Origin: Nocardia seriolae NBRC 15557
GTDB lineage: Bacteria; Actinomycetota; Actinomycetes; Mycobacteriales; Mycobacteriaceae
Direction of reading: 5' to 3'
Assembly: GCF_007990715.1 (NCBI RefSeq)
Contig: NZ_BJWY01000023.1
Location: 1-64,000 of the forward strand
Length of the DNA: 64,000 bases
Shown here: positions 1 to 7,615 of the stretch, one piece after another
Layout of the letters: each line of letters opens with the position of its first letter
Position numbering within the stretch: the first letter of the stretch is position 1
The notes under the pieces: model-generated
What the model saw: only the letters and a program-made list of their open reading frames with translations
What the model was told of the DNA's origin: nothing
The model's database searches: none
Program-made: the position numbers and the translations under genes

Positions 1-6
1 GGGTTC

Positions 7-27
7 GAACGCTGAAGCGTTCTTTTA
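7..27 (+). terminator. Small hairpin with T tract
   Basis: GAACGC and GCGTTC pair around a TGAA loop and are followed by TTTT. This looks like an intrinsic terminator of a plus-strand gene lying before the window. The stem is only six base pairs, so the call is tentative. Confidence 0.4.
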
Positions 28-74
28 CACCGTCTGGATGCGCTCGCCGACGGCTCTGCGAGAAGGAAATCTGC

Positions 75-680
75 ATGAAGCTCGGAACCTGGACCACCGC
101 CGCATGCCTCGCCACCGCCGTGGCCTGCCTGACCACCGCGGGCGCGAACGCGGAACCGGCGACCGTTCGCCATACCACCGCGACGGGCATCGATCAGGGC
201 ATCGGGTACCAGGCGACCCTCTCCGAGCTCTCCCGCGTGCTGACCACCGCCGTCAGCGGCGGGGCGTTCACCACCGCTCCCGACGCCTCCGAGATCACGC
301 TGACCTCCGACGACGGCGCAGTGGTGGCGCGAATCCCGCTGTCCTACCGGCTTTCCGGAGCTACTGTCCAGGTCGAGCGGACGATCTCCGACGACGGCCA
401 CCGCCTCGTTCTCGCACCCAAGGTGACCGCCACCGAGATCAGCGAGATGCAGCAGGTCGGCTCCATGACCCAGCTCATGAACGAGATCAACCAGAACGTG
501 GCGGCGGTCGCGATCGGCGGCGCATTGGGCGGCCTCATCGGAACCGTGATCGGGCTCGGCTTCTTCAGCATCGTCACCGGTCCGATCGGCCTGCTGGTGG
601 GCGCGATCGCGGGCGGTTACGCCATGGGCGGGCAACCGTTCATGGATGCGGTGACCGCCGTCGTCAGCGGCCGCCCCTAG
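75..680 (+). CDS. Exported hypothetical protein with glycine-rich hydrophobic hairpin
   Basis: The 201-residue product starts with a Sec-type signal peptide: Lys at position 3, a hydrophobic core at about residues 7-24, and an AxA-type cleavage site near ANAEP. The middle part is soluble and probably beta-rich. The last third (about residues 143-190) is a long stretch rich in glycine and alanine, with GGALGGLIG and LLVGAIAGGYAMGG, like a glycine-zipper membrane hairpin. A clear AGAAGGAA ribosome binding site precedes the ATG. I do not recognise a characterised family. Proteins of this layout are common and unnamed in Nocardia. The gene stands alone between two terminator-like hairpins. A role at or in the cell envelope is likely, but the function is unknown. 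Confidence 0.7.
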   Translation: MKLGTWTTAACLATAVACLTTAGANAEPATVRHTTATGIDQGIGYQATLSELSRVLTTAVSGGAFTTAPDASEITLTSDDGAVVARIPLSYRLSGATVQVERTISDDGHRLVLAPKVTATEISEMQQVGSMTQLMNEINQNVAAVAIGGALGGLIGTVIGLGFFSIVTGPIGLLVGAIAGGYAMGGQPFMDAVTAVVSGRP

Positions 681-720
681 CCGCCCATCGCGGAGACGCG
701 TGCGCCCACGGGACCAATGC

Positions 721-762
721 ACAGCCGGTACCGGCCTGGCGTCGCCGGATCCCGGCTGTTTG
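721..762 (+). terminator. Possible terminator after the exported protein
   Basis: ACAGCCGG (721-728) and CCGGCTGT (752-759) form a perfect eight-base-pair inverted repeat with a 23-base loop, followed by TTG. It lies between the exported-protein gene and the start of the cyclase gene. The long loop makes the call weak. Confidence 0.3.
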
Positions 763-771
763 AATGCGGGT

Positions 772-1986
772 ATGAGTGGCCGAGAGCTGGGCGCAGCCGC
801 CGACGTGTGTGTGGTGGGGCTCGGCCCCACGGGGCGGGCGCTGGCGCATCGCGCCATGGCGGCGGGGCTGCGGGTGGTCGCGGTGGAGCCGCGGCCGACC
901 CGCCTGTGGGCCCCCACGTATTCCTGCTGGGTGGACGAGCTGCCGGAGTGGTTGGGCCACGGCGCGATTGCCAGCAAGATCGACGCCCCGGTGGTGTGGA
1001 CCACCGCCGAGCGCCGGATTCCGCGCCCCTACTGCGTGCTGTCCAAGCAGGGCCTGTACGACGCGCTCCCCCTCGACGACGCGACGGTGATCACCGGCCG
1101 CGCCCGCATCGTGCAGCCGCATCGGGTGGAGCTGGCCGACGGCACCGAGGTGCGCGCCGCCACCGTGTTCGACACTCGAGGCCAGGCCGCGCCGGGCCCG
1201 CGCCGCACCGCCAGCGCGCACGGCATCTTCGTGGACGAGGACGTCGCCGCGCCCATGGTGGCCGCGGGCGAGGGCCTGCTGCTGGACTGGCGCGACGAGA
1301 ACGGCGCGGGCCCGGACGAGCCGCCGTCGTTCCTGTACTCGGTGCCGCTCGGGGACGGCACGGTGATCTTCGAGGAGACCAGTCTGGGCCTGCGCGGCGG
1401 CATGCCACAGCACGAACTGCGGCGGCGCACCCTGAATCGGCTGGCGGCACACGGCATCCGGCTGCGCGGCGACGAGCCGACCGAGGCCGCGCACTACCCG
1501 CTGGACCAGTCGGTGCCCAATGCCGGTCGCGGACAGGTGATTCCGTTCGGTTCCCGCGGCGGCATGATGCATCCGATCACCGGTTACTGCGTGGCGGATT
1601 CACTGTCGCTGGTCGATACCGCCCTCGATGCCGTGCAGCGCGGCACCGACCCGATCGAGGCGCTGTGGCCCCGGCAGGCCCGCCTGGTGCACTGGATGCG
1701 CATGCGCGGCGTGTACGGCCTGGGCCGGCTCACCACCGCCCAGTCCATCTCCATGTTCGACGCGTTCTTCACCCGCCCGCCCCGCCAGCAGCGCGCACTG
1801 CTGTCGGCCCACGACGACTACACCGCGCTGGGTTCGGCCTTGTTCATGACGGTGGCCACCACCTGGCCCTTCCGCTGGCGCTTCGACCTGGTCGGCTGGA
1901 CCAACCGGAACCGCTGGCTGAATTGGGATTACGGCCGCGCCCAGGACGCGCTCACACCCAGTTCTCGATCCAGTACTTCCAGATGA
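772..1986 (+). CDS. Lycopene-cyclase-family FAD flavoprotein
   Basis: The product is about 404 residues from the ATG at 772. It opens with an N-terminal dinucleotide-binding fold (VCVVGLGPTGRALAHRA, then an acidic strand end VVAVEP) and continues with the W-x-D-E-L region typical of the plant/bacterial CrtL/CrtY lycopene cyclase superfamily. That family converts linear lycopene ends to cyclic ends at the membrane. The length fits. An in-frame start at 700 is possible, but it adds a low-complexity tail and has no better ribosome binding site. No phytoene synthase or desaturase is adjacent, so the substrate may be something other than lycopene. The 3' end overlaps the convergent reductase gene by 35 bases, so mutual transcriptional interference is possible. 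Confidence 0.72.
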   Translation: MSGRELGAAADVCVVGLGPTGRALAHRAMAAGLRVVAVEPRPTRLWAPTYSCWVDELPEWLGHGAIASKIDAPVVWTTAERRIPRPYCVLSKQGLYDALPLDDATVITGRARIVQPHRVELADGTEVRAATVFDTRGQAAPGPRRTASAHGIFVDEDVAAPMVAAGEGLLLDWRDENGAGPDEPPSFLYSVPLGDGTVIFEETSLGLRGGMPQHELRRRTLNRLAAHGIRLRGDEPTEAAHYPLDQSVPNAGRGQVIPFGSRGGMMHPITGYCVADSLSLVDTALDAVQRGTDPIEALWPRQARLVHWMRMRGVYGLGRLTTAQSISMFDAFFTRPPRQQRALLSAHDDYTALGSALFMTVATTWPFRWRFDLVGWTNRNRWLNWDYGRAQDALTPSSRSSTSR

Positions 1987-2980
1987 TCGAGGCGTAGGCG
2001 GCCAGCGGCGGCACCCTGATGTCGGTGCCCGCGAGCGCGGCGGCGGTGTGGCGGGAGTCGAAGCGGCAGGCGAATTCGCTGTCCTCGATGACGTCCATGG
2101 GGATGCCGATCTGCCGCAGCGCCCAGCCCATGCCGGGCACCCGCAGGCTCACGTCGAGGGTCTGTTTGGGCATGACCTCGATGAGGTGCGGCGCGCCCGC
2201 CTCGTCGGCGAAGAGGTTGAAGACGTCGGCCACGCTCTGCTCGCGCGGGTCCACCAGGTGATAGGTCGAGGGGCCGTCGCCCGGGCGGTGGGCGATGTGG
2301 TCCAGGGCGCGGGCCACGAAATCGACCGGGACCATATTGGTTTCGCCGAGCTTGGGCGCGACCACGGGCAGGATGCGCGGCAGCTGGGCGGCCATGCGCA
2401 GCAGCCGGAAGAAGTAGTAGGGCCCGTCGATGCGGTCGATCTCGCCGGTGCGGGAGTCGCCGATGACGATGGCGGGCCGGTAGATCCGCCACGGCACCGC
2501 GGTCTGCTCGCGCACGTCCTGTTCGGCGCGCAGCATGGCGCGCTGATACGGCGTGGGCAGCAGCTGGCCGACGTCGGTCATGTCCTCGGTGAACAGCCCT
2601 TCCCACGCCCCGGCCACCCGGGCGGTCGAAACATGGTGCAGCCGTCCGGCTTCCAGGGCGGCCGCGAGGGCGGCCACCCGCCGGGTGCCGCCACCCGCCC
2701 CGGTGGCGTCGAATCCGGCGGCGAGGTGGAAGACATGGTCGATCGAACCGCGCTGTGCGGCAATCCAGCTCGAGTCGATGCCGAGTCCGGGCGCGCCGAG
2801 GTCGCCGCGGACCGGTCGCACCCGGTCGCGAGCGTTCCATTCGCGCAGGCAGCGGTTGAAGCGCAGCACGGAGTCCTCGCCGGGACGCACCAGCACGTGG
2901 ACGTCCGCACCGCGTTTCAGGAGTTCGGGAACCAGAAATCGACCGATGAACCCAGTTGCCCCGGTAACCAGGTAAGCCAT
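1952..2980 (-). CDS. Extended SDR, NAD(P)-dependent reductase-like, catalytic Lys replaced
   Basis: The protein has 342 residues. It begins with the Rossmann motif TGATGFIG, followed by an extended-SDR fold similar to the NAD-binding domain of fatty acyl-CoA reductases and NAD-epimerases. VFHLAAGFDA matches the conserved NAG/HLAA strand and HVSTARVAG carries the catalytic Ser/Thr region. The active-site tyrosine lies in TPYQRAMLRAE, where the expected YxxxK reads Y-Q-R-A-M, so the catalytic lysine is a methionine. The codon is ATG with no sign of a frameshift. The protein may be catalytically altered or may use another base. The gene lies downstream of the ABC exporter operon on the same strand, behind a hairpin, and converges on the cyclase gene. 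Confidence 0.75.
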   Translation of the reverse strand: MAYLVTGATGFIGRFLVPELLKRGADVHVLVRPGEDSVLRFNRCLREWNARDRVRPVRGDLGAPGLGIDSSWIAAQRGSIDHVFHLAAGFDATGAGGGTRRVAALAAALEAGRLHHVSTARVAGAWEGLFTEDMTDVGQLLPTPYQRAMLRAEQDVREQTAVPWRIYRPAIVIGDSRTGEIDRIDGPYYFFRLLRMAAQLPRILPVVAPKLGETNMVPVDFVARALDHIAHRPGDGPSTYHLVDPREQSVADVFNLFADEAGAPHLIEVMPKQTLDVSLRVPGMGWALRQIGIPMDVIEDSEFACRFDSRHTAAALAGTDIRVPPLAAYASIIWKYWIENWV

Positions 2981-3040
2981 GGGGCCACCTTAACGTGACC
3001 CGGACCACACTCCGCCCGAGGCTCGGCGAACCTCCCAAAT

Positions 3041-3076
3041 CCCGCGCACCGGGCGAACTCTCGGCCGGTGCGCGGG
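3041..3076 (-). terminator. Hairpin after ABC exporter operon
   Basis: CCCGCGCACCGG (3041-3052) and CCGGTGCGCGGG (3065-3076) form a perfect 12-base-pair stem with a 12-base loop. It lies just beyond the stop codon of the last exporter gene. There is no strong T tract, so termination may be partial and may let some transcription reach the SDR gene. Confidence 0.5.
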
Positions 3077-3083
3077 AACGGGT

Positions 3084-3950
3084 CTAGGCCCCGGTCTCGG
3101 CCGCCCGCCGGTAGCCGCGGACCGCGGGGTAGGCGAATATCACGATGATGCCGACCGTCCACGCCACCGTCTTCCACAGCGGCGTCGCGATCGGCCCGGA
3201 CAGCGACAGCCCGCGCATGGCGTCGATGGCCGTGCTCATGGGCTGGTTCTCCACCGTCTTCTGCAACCAGGTCGGGTAGGCCAGCACCGGCACGAATCCG
3301 GAGTTGAAGAACATCAGCAGCGTATTGATGATGCCGATGATCGATACCAGCATGACGCCCTCGGTGAGCGTGGCCAGCGCCGTCACCAGCACCGCGAACC
3401 CGATGGCGAACAGAATCGGAATGGCGATCATGGCAATCGAAGCCGCGGCGCCGTTCCAGAACCGGAAGCCCAGCCCGACGCCGACCACGAGCACGAACAG
3501 CGAGGTGATGAGCACCCGGACGGCCTCGGCCAGCAGGCGTCCGGTGAGCCCGGCGGCCCGATGGATGGGCATGGTGTGGAACCGCCCGAGCAGTCCGGTG
3601 GCCTTCTCGACCTTGAAGCCGAGGGCGCTCACCATGGATCCGGACATGGCCGCCACCAGCATGACCATGGGCACGAATCCGTAGATCGCGGGCATCCCGG
3701 TGGCCTTGGCGATCGAGTCACCCAGCACGATGCGGAACATGACCAGCGTGGCCGCGGGGAAGATGAGCGTCTGAATGGTGGTGGAGGGGTCGCGCATCCA
3801 GCCCATGAGCAGTCGCTTGCACTGAATCAGGCTCTGTTCCACCCACATCGAGAACGCGCGTTCCGATCGCGGTGCCACCTCGGGCAGCGGCTGATGCCCC
3901 GCCCACGAATCGTTCTCGGCCGCTTTGTCGACCGTCATCGCAGTACTCAT
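3084..3950 (-). CDS. ABC-2 type exporter permease (second permease)
   Basis: The protein has 288 residues, starting at the ATG whose ATGA overlaps the stop codon of the upstream permease. After a polar N-terminal tail of about 50 residues it has roughly six hydrophobic segments, including TLIFPAATLVMFRIVL, FVPMVMLVAAMSGSMVSALG and IAWTVGIIVIFAYPAVRG-like stretches. This is the layout of DrrB/DrrC-type ABC-2 permeases. It would form a heteromeric channel with the neighbouring permease, driven by the upstream ATPase. The family exports anthracyclines, lipids such as mycobacterial PDIM, and other amphiphiles. The substrate here is unknown. Export of the NRPS product is conceivable but not shown, because the operon lies more than 8 kb from the NRPS genes. 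Confidence 0.82.
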   Translation of the reverse strand: MSTAMTVDKAAENDSWAGHQPLPEVAPRSERAFSMWVEQSLIQCKRLLMGWMRDPSTTIQTLIFPAATLVMFRIVLGDSIAKATGMPAIYGFVPMVMLVAAMSGSMVSALGFKVEKATGLLGRFHTMPIHRAAGLTGRLLAEAVRVLITSLFVLVVGVGLGFRFWNGAAASIAMIAIPILFAIGFAVLVTALATLTEGVMLVSIIGIINTLLMFFNSGFVPVLAYPTWLQKTVENQPMSTAIDAMRGLSLSGPIATPLWKTVAWTVGIIVIFAYPAVRGYRRAAETGA

Positions 3951-4756
3951 GACCGCCTCGCACTCGCCCAGACCGCCAGCGGCAGGAAGACGGTCAGCGC
4001 GCCGCCCAGCCACACCAGCGGGACCCACAGCACATGCCAGCTCACTCCTTGCGCGGCCATATCGCGCAGCGCGAAGGAGAACTGGGAGATGGGCTGATTG
4101 CGCACGAACGGCCGCACCCACGCGGGGAATCCGGCCTCGGGCACGAAGCCGCAGGACAGCATGCCGAAGATGAGCGTCGGCAGAGTCAGCGCCTGACTGA
4201 GGGATTCGGGGCTCTTGGTCAACGACCCGAGCCCGTCCGCGCCGATGGCCAGCACGGTGCCGACGCCGAGGGAGAACACGCAGAACAGCGCGGCCTGCCC
4301 CCAGCCGGCGACGAACCGGAAACCGATCATGTGCCCCCACAGCAGCGCCGCGACGAGCGAGACCACCGAGCGCACCAGGCCCGCGGACTGCCGCGACACC
4401 AGCGGCACCATGGCCCCGATGGGCATGGTCTGCATGCGGGTGTTGAGTCCGGTCATGGCCTCGTAGGCGGCCAGCTGCGCATTCGACATCATGGTGAACG
4501 ACATGGTCTGCAGCACGATGATCGGCATCACGAACTGCGCGTAGTTGATGCCCTGGAACTGCATGACGTAGCGCAGCGGCAGGTAGAAGCCGAGGGTGAA
4601 GACCAGCGGCACGATCACCGCGACGACGAGTTCGCCCTTGGTGGCCATCACCCAGACGATGCGCCCGGTGAGGGCGCGCCACTGCGCGAAGCTGTTGGGC
4701 CGGGCCTTCGGTACCCCGGCGAAGAGGTCGGCCGTCTCGGCCGCTGCCGCGGTCAC
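3947..4756 (-). CDS. ABC-2 type exporter permease (first permease)
   Basis: The protein has 269 residues and starts with GTG in a GTGA overlap with the ATPase stop codon, which indicates translational coupling. Six hydrophobic segments are visible, among them GELVVAVIVPLVFTLGFYLP, VVSLVAALLWGHMIGF and VWLGGALTVFLPLAVWA, preceded by a short cytoplasmic tail. This is the DrrB-like membrane subunit of a drug or lipid exporter and is paired with the next permease through a second four-base overlap. The three genes form a tight operon of ATPase, permease and permease. The substrate is not predictable from the sequence. Confidence 0.82.
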   Translation of the reverse strand: MTAAAAETADLFAGVPKARPNSFAQWRALTGRIVWVMATKGELVVAVIVPLVFTLGFYLPLRYVMQFQGINYAQFVMPIIVLQTMSFTMMSNAQLAAYEAMTGLNTRMQTMPIGAMVPLVSRQSAGLVRSVVSLVAALLWGHMIGFRFVAGWGQAALFCVFSLGVGTVLAIGADGLGSLTKSPESLSQALTLPTLIFGMLSCGFVPEAGFPAWVRPFVRNQPISQFSFALRDMAAQGVSWHVLWVPLVWLGGALTVFLPLAVWASARRS

Positions 4757-5781
4757 GCGACGCTCTCATTGGTCCGGAGGAGGCCCGCCGGGTCGGCTTC
4801 CTTGCTCCCGGAGTGTCCGGTGAGGGTGAGGAAGACGTCGTCGAGGGACGGGCGGCGCAGGCCGATGTCGGCGAGCCGGATGCCCGCGCTGTCGAGGCGG
4901 CGCAGGGCCTCCGACAGCGTGCCCGCGCCGTCGGGGGCGGGAATCGAAAGCCGGTCGCTGTCGGCCAGTTCCGCGCGGACCGCGTCGGGCACCAGGTCCC
5001 CGAGCGCGTCGCTCACCAGGATCAGCTGCTTGGGGTCCAGCGGCACGACCTCGCAGTAGCTGCCGCCGGTCTTCTCCTTGAGCGCGTCCGCGGTGCCCTC
5101 GGCGATGACGGTGCCCTTGTCGATGACGATGATGTTGTCGCTGAGCACGTCGGCCTCTTCGAGGTACTGCGTGGTCAGCAGGACCGTGATGCCCTGGGTC
5201 TTGAGCGCGGTGACCAGGTCCCAGACGCCTTGGCGGGAGCGCGGATCCAGACCGGTGGTGGGTTCGTCGAGGAACACCACCTCGGGCCGGACCACCAGGC
5301 CGCAGGCGATGTCGACGCGGCGGCGCATGCCGCCGGAGTAGTGGCGCACGGCGCGGCGGCCCGCGCCGGTGAGGTCGAATTCCTCGAGCAGGTCGTCGGC
5401 GCGCTTGCGGGCCGCCTTGCGGGGCAGGCCCATGAGGCGGCCGAAGAGCTCGAGGTTCTCGCGGCCCGAGAGGTTCTCGTCGAGGGCCGCGTACTGACCG
5501 GTCATCATGATGGACCGACGCACGGCGGCCGGGTCGGTGCGCACGTCGTGTCCGGCGATGCGGGCGATGCCGGAGTCGGGGCGCAGCAGGGTGGACAGGA
5601 TCTTCACCGTGGTGGTCTTGCCCGCCCCGTTGGGGCCGAGAATGCCGAGCACCTGACCGCGCGCCGCCGTGAAGCTGATCCCTTGCAGCGCGTGTACTTC
5701 GCCGAAGGACTTGCGGACGTCTTCGACGTAAACGGCCGGATCGTCGGGTACTGCGGAATCCGGTCTGTCCAAGCTGGGCAT
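4753..5781 (-). CDS. Daunorubicin-type ABC transporter ATP-binding protein
   Basis: The protein has about 342 residues. The Walker A motif is GPNGAGKTTT, the Q-loop is TGQYAALDENLSGREN, the ABC signature is HYSGGMRRR, Walker B is VVFLDEPTTGLD, and the switch region is TQYLEEADVL. The C-terminal extension ending in RRPSLDDVFLTLTGH is diagnostic for the DrrA branch of ABC exporters. The start at 5781 is chosen because GGAG stands five bases before that ATG. An in-frame upstream start at 5844 would add 21 residues without homology. It is the first gene of the exporter operon and powers the two ABC-2 permeases that follow. Confidence 0.88.
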   Translation of the reverse strand: MPSLDRPDSAVPDDPAVYVEDVRKSFGEVHALQGISFTAARGQVLGILGPNGAGKTTTVKILSTLLRPDSGIARIAGHDVRTDPAAVRRSIMMTGQYAALDENLSGRENLELFGRLMGLPRKAARKRADDLLEEFDLTGAGRRAVRHYSGGMRRRVDIACGLVVRPEVVFLDEPTTGLDPRSRQGVWDLVTALKTQGITVLLTTQYLEEADVLSDNIIVIDKGTVIAEGTADALKEKTGGSYCEVVPLDPKQLILVSDALGDLVPDAVRAELADSDRLSIPAPDGAGTLSEALRRLDSAGIRLADIGLRRPSLDDVFLTLTGHSGSKEADPAGLLRTNESVA

Positions 5782-6114
5782 CAACTCTCCACTATTGCTG
5801 GTCGGGCTGAACGATGTCGCCCCGTAGGAGGCGGGTCCCCACATCTCGCGGGGACAGGTTGCTACCGCCCGCGGGGATGATCCACACCGCCCGTCGTGAT
5901 GTTACCGGGGCATCCGGAACGAGGCCGTTTCTTTGCCGAAGCAGCTATCTCCAAACTGTGCCCTTGGTCACAAACCGATGGGTCCCCGTATAGCCGCTGA
6001 TCCAGGCGCAGACCGGCCGGTATGCGGTGATTTCGCTACCTTGTCGCATCTGTGACTCCCCCCATAATCTGGCCTTGACGGGGAGAGACATTCACAGGCC
6101 GCGAGAGCTAGACC
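5782..6114. other. Divergent intergenic region, exporter operon / ALDH-like gene
   Basis: These 333 bases separate the exporter ATPase (minus) from the aldehyde-dehydrogenase-like gene (plus). A candidate promoter for the plus side is listed separately. I see no open frame with a ribosome binding site, no tRNA and no obvious operator palindrome. Confidence 0.6.
6041..6068 (+). promoter_or_regulatory. Candidate promoter of ALDH-like gene
   Basis: TTGTCG (6041-6046) and CATAAT (6063-6068) are separated by 16 bases and resemble a housekeeping -35/-10 pair. Transcription would begin near 6075 and give a leader of about 40 bases. This was read by eye only. Confidence 0.35.
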
Positions 6115-7596
6115 ATGGCCGAGTCGGCGCAGCCGGCAACCGGACGCGCTGGAGCGAGCCGATCCAAGGTGCTGACGTCCTACGATCCACGCACCGGGGA
6201 GGTCGTGGGCGAGTACGCCGGCATGGGCGCGGGCGAGCTCACCCGTACCGTCCGCGCGGCGCGCGGCGCCGAACAATGTTGGGCGGCACTGGGATTCGAC
6301 GCCCGCAAGCGCTGGCTGCTGGACTGGAAGCGCAGCCTGGCCCGCGGCACCCGGGACCTGGTCGAACTCATCAGCAGTGAGACCGGCAAACCGCGTTTGG
6401 ACGCCGCCATCGAGGTGACCCTCGCGGTGGAACACCTGGATTGGGTTGCGCGCCATGCCGAGAAGACCCTGAGCCGCCCCACCCGGTTGGCCACCGTATT
6501 GCGGCGCGAACCCACCGGCACCGTCGGCTACCTGCCGCTGGGCGTGGTCGGGGTGCTGGGCCCCTGGCACAATCCCGTTCTCACGCCGATGAATTCGATC
6601 GCGGGCGCGATGGCCTCGGGCAATGCGGTGGTGTTCAAGCCCAGCGAGCTGACCCCGGGCGTGGGCGCCTGGCTGGCCGACACCTGGAACCATCTGGCCC
6701 CGAATCAACCTGTGCTGCAGGTGGTCACGGGCGACAGCTCGACCGCCGCCGCGCTGCGCCGGGCGGCGGTGGACAAGCTGGCCTACGCCGGTTCCGGGGC
6801 GGGCGCGCGCGAGGTCGCCGAGCTGGCCGCGCAGGCGTCCACCCCGCTGGTCGTCGAGCAGGGTGGACGCGGTGCCATGGTGGTGCAGGTCGACGCCAAG
6901 CTCGATGCCGCCGCCGCGGCCGCGGTGTACGGGTCGATGGCCAATGCCGGGCAGCAGCCCGCGGGCGTGCAGTGCGTGTACGTGGCCGACTCGGTGTACG
7001 AACCGTTCCTGGAACTGGTCGCCGATCAGGCCCGGCGGCTGCGCCCGGGCGCGGATCGCCGCGCCTCCTACGGCCCGATGACCATGGACGCGCAGATCGA
7101 TGTGGTGCGCCGACAGGTGCGCGACGCCGTCACCCGGGGCGCGCGGCTGGTGGTCGGCAGCCTGGAGTCGATTCGCGAGCCCTATATCGAGCCGATCGTG
7201 CTCACCGAGGTCCCCGAGGTGAGCACGGCGGTCACCGGGACGGCCGTGGGCCCGGTGCTGGTGGTGAATCGGGTGGCCACCATGGACGAGGCCGCCGAGC
7301 GGGTGAATGCCGCCCGCAGGCCGCGCACCGTCGCGGTCTTCACACGCGATCTGCGCAGCGTGCCGGAATTCGCGGCGCGGCTGCGCAGCGAGCTGATCAC
7401 CGTCAACTCGGTACCCGTCTACGGCGTGAACGGCCCCGGCCGCATTCGCGATCCGCGCATCCTGCGGGAATTCGCACGCCCGCAGACGATTACCGACAAG
7501 CATCCGCCCGATCAGATCACCTCGGGCACCTTCGACAAGCGTCCGCGCCGCCTGCGGGTGGCCCGCGCCGTGTTCCGCATGCGGCACCGGGTGTGA
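6115..7596 (+). CDS. Aldehyde-dehydrogenase-superfamily protein lacking the catalytic cysteine
   Basis: The protein has 493 residues with the full ALDH fold. PWHNP carries the conserved Asn (N153), VVFKPSELTPG binds NAD, YAGSGAGARE matches the FTGS loop, and VVEQGG carries the general-base Glu (E248). The nucleophile motif normally reads N-x-G-Q-x-C-x-x-x-x-R, but here it is NAGQQPAGVQCVYV, with proline (P282, codon 6958-6960) where cysteine should be. Ordinary aldehyde oxidation through a thiohemiacetal is therefore not expected. The protein could be a non-catalytic binding protein or have another chemistry. The C-terminal tail is very basic (RPRRLRVARAVFRMRHRV). The gene converges on the double TetR regulator. 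Confidence 0.8.
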   Translation: MAESAQPATGRAGASRSKVLTSYDPRTGEVVGEYAGMGAGELTRTVRAARGAEQCWAALGFDARKRWLLDWKRSLARGTRDLVELISSETGKPRLDAAIEVTLAVEHLDWVARHAEKTLSRPTRLATVLRREPTGTVGYLPLGVVGVLGPWHNPVLTPMNSIAGAMASGNAVVFKPSELTPGVGAWLADTWNHLAPNQPVLQVVTGDSSTAAALRRAAVDKLAYAGSGAGAREVAELAAQASTPLVVEQGGRGAMVVQVDAKLDAAAAAAVYGSMANAGQQPAGVQCVYVADSVYEPFLELVADQARRLRPGADRRASYGPMTMDAQIDVVRRQVRDAVTRGARLVVGSLESIREPYIEPIVLTEVPEVSTAVTGTAVGPVLVVNRVATMDEAAERVNAARRPRTVAVFTRDLRSVPEFAARLRSELITVNSVPVYGVNGPGRIRDPRILREFARPQTITDKHPPDQITSGTFDKRPRRLRVARAVFRMRHRV

Positions 7597-7615
7597 AACC
7601 GGCTGCCGCCACGCA

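Noticed and set aside
3084..5781. Assigning the ABC exporter operon to the NRPS cluster as its product exporter.
   Set aside because: Several unrelated genes (ALDH-like, TetR/crotonase, mntH) and two terminators lie in between, and no shared operator was seen. It remains possible but unsupported.
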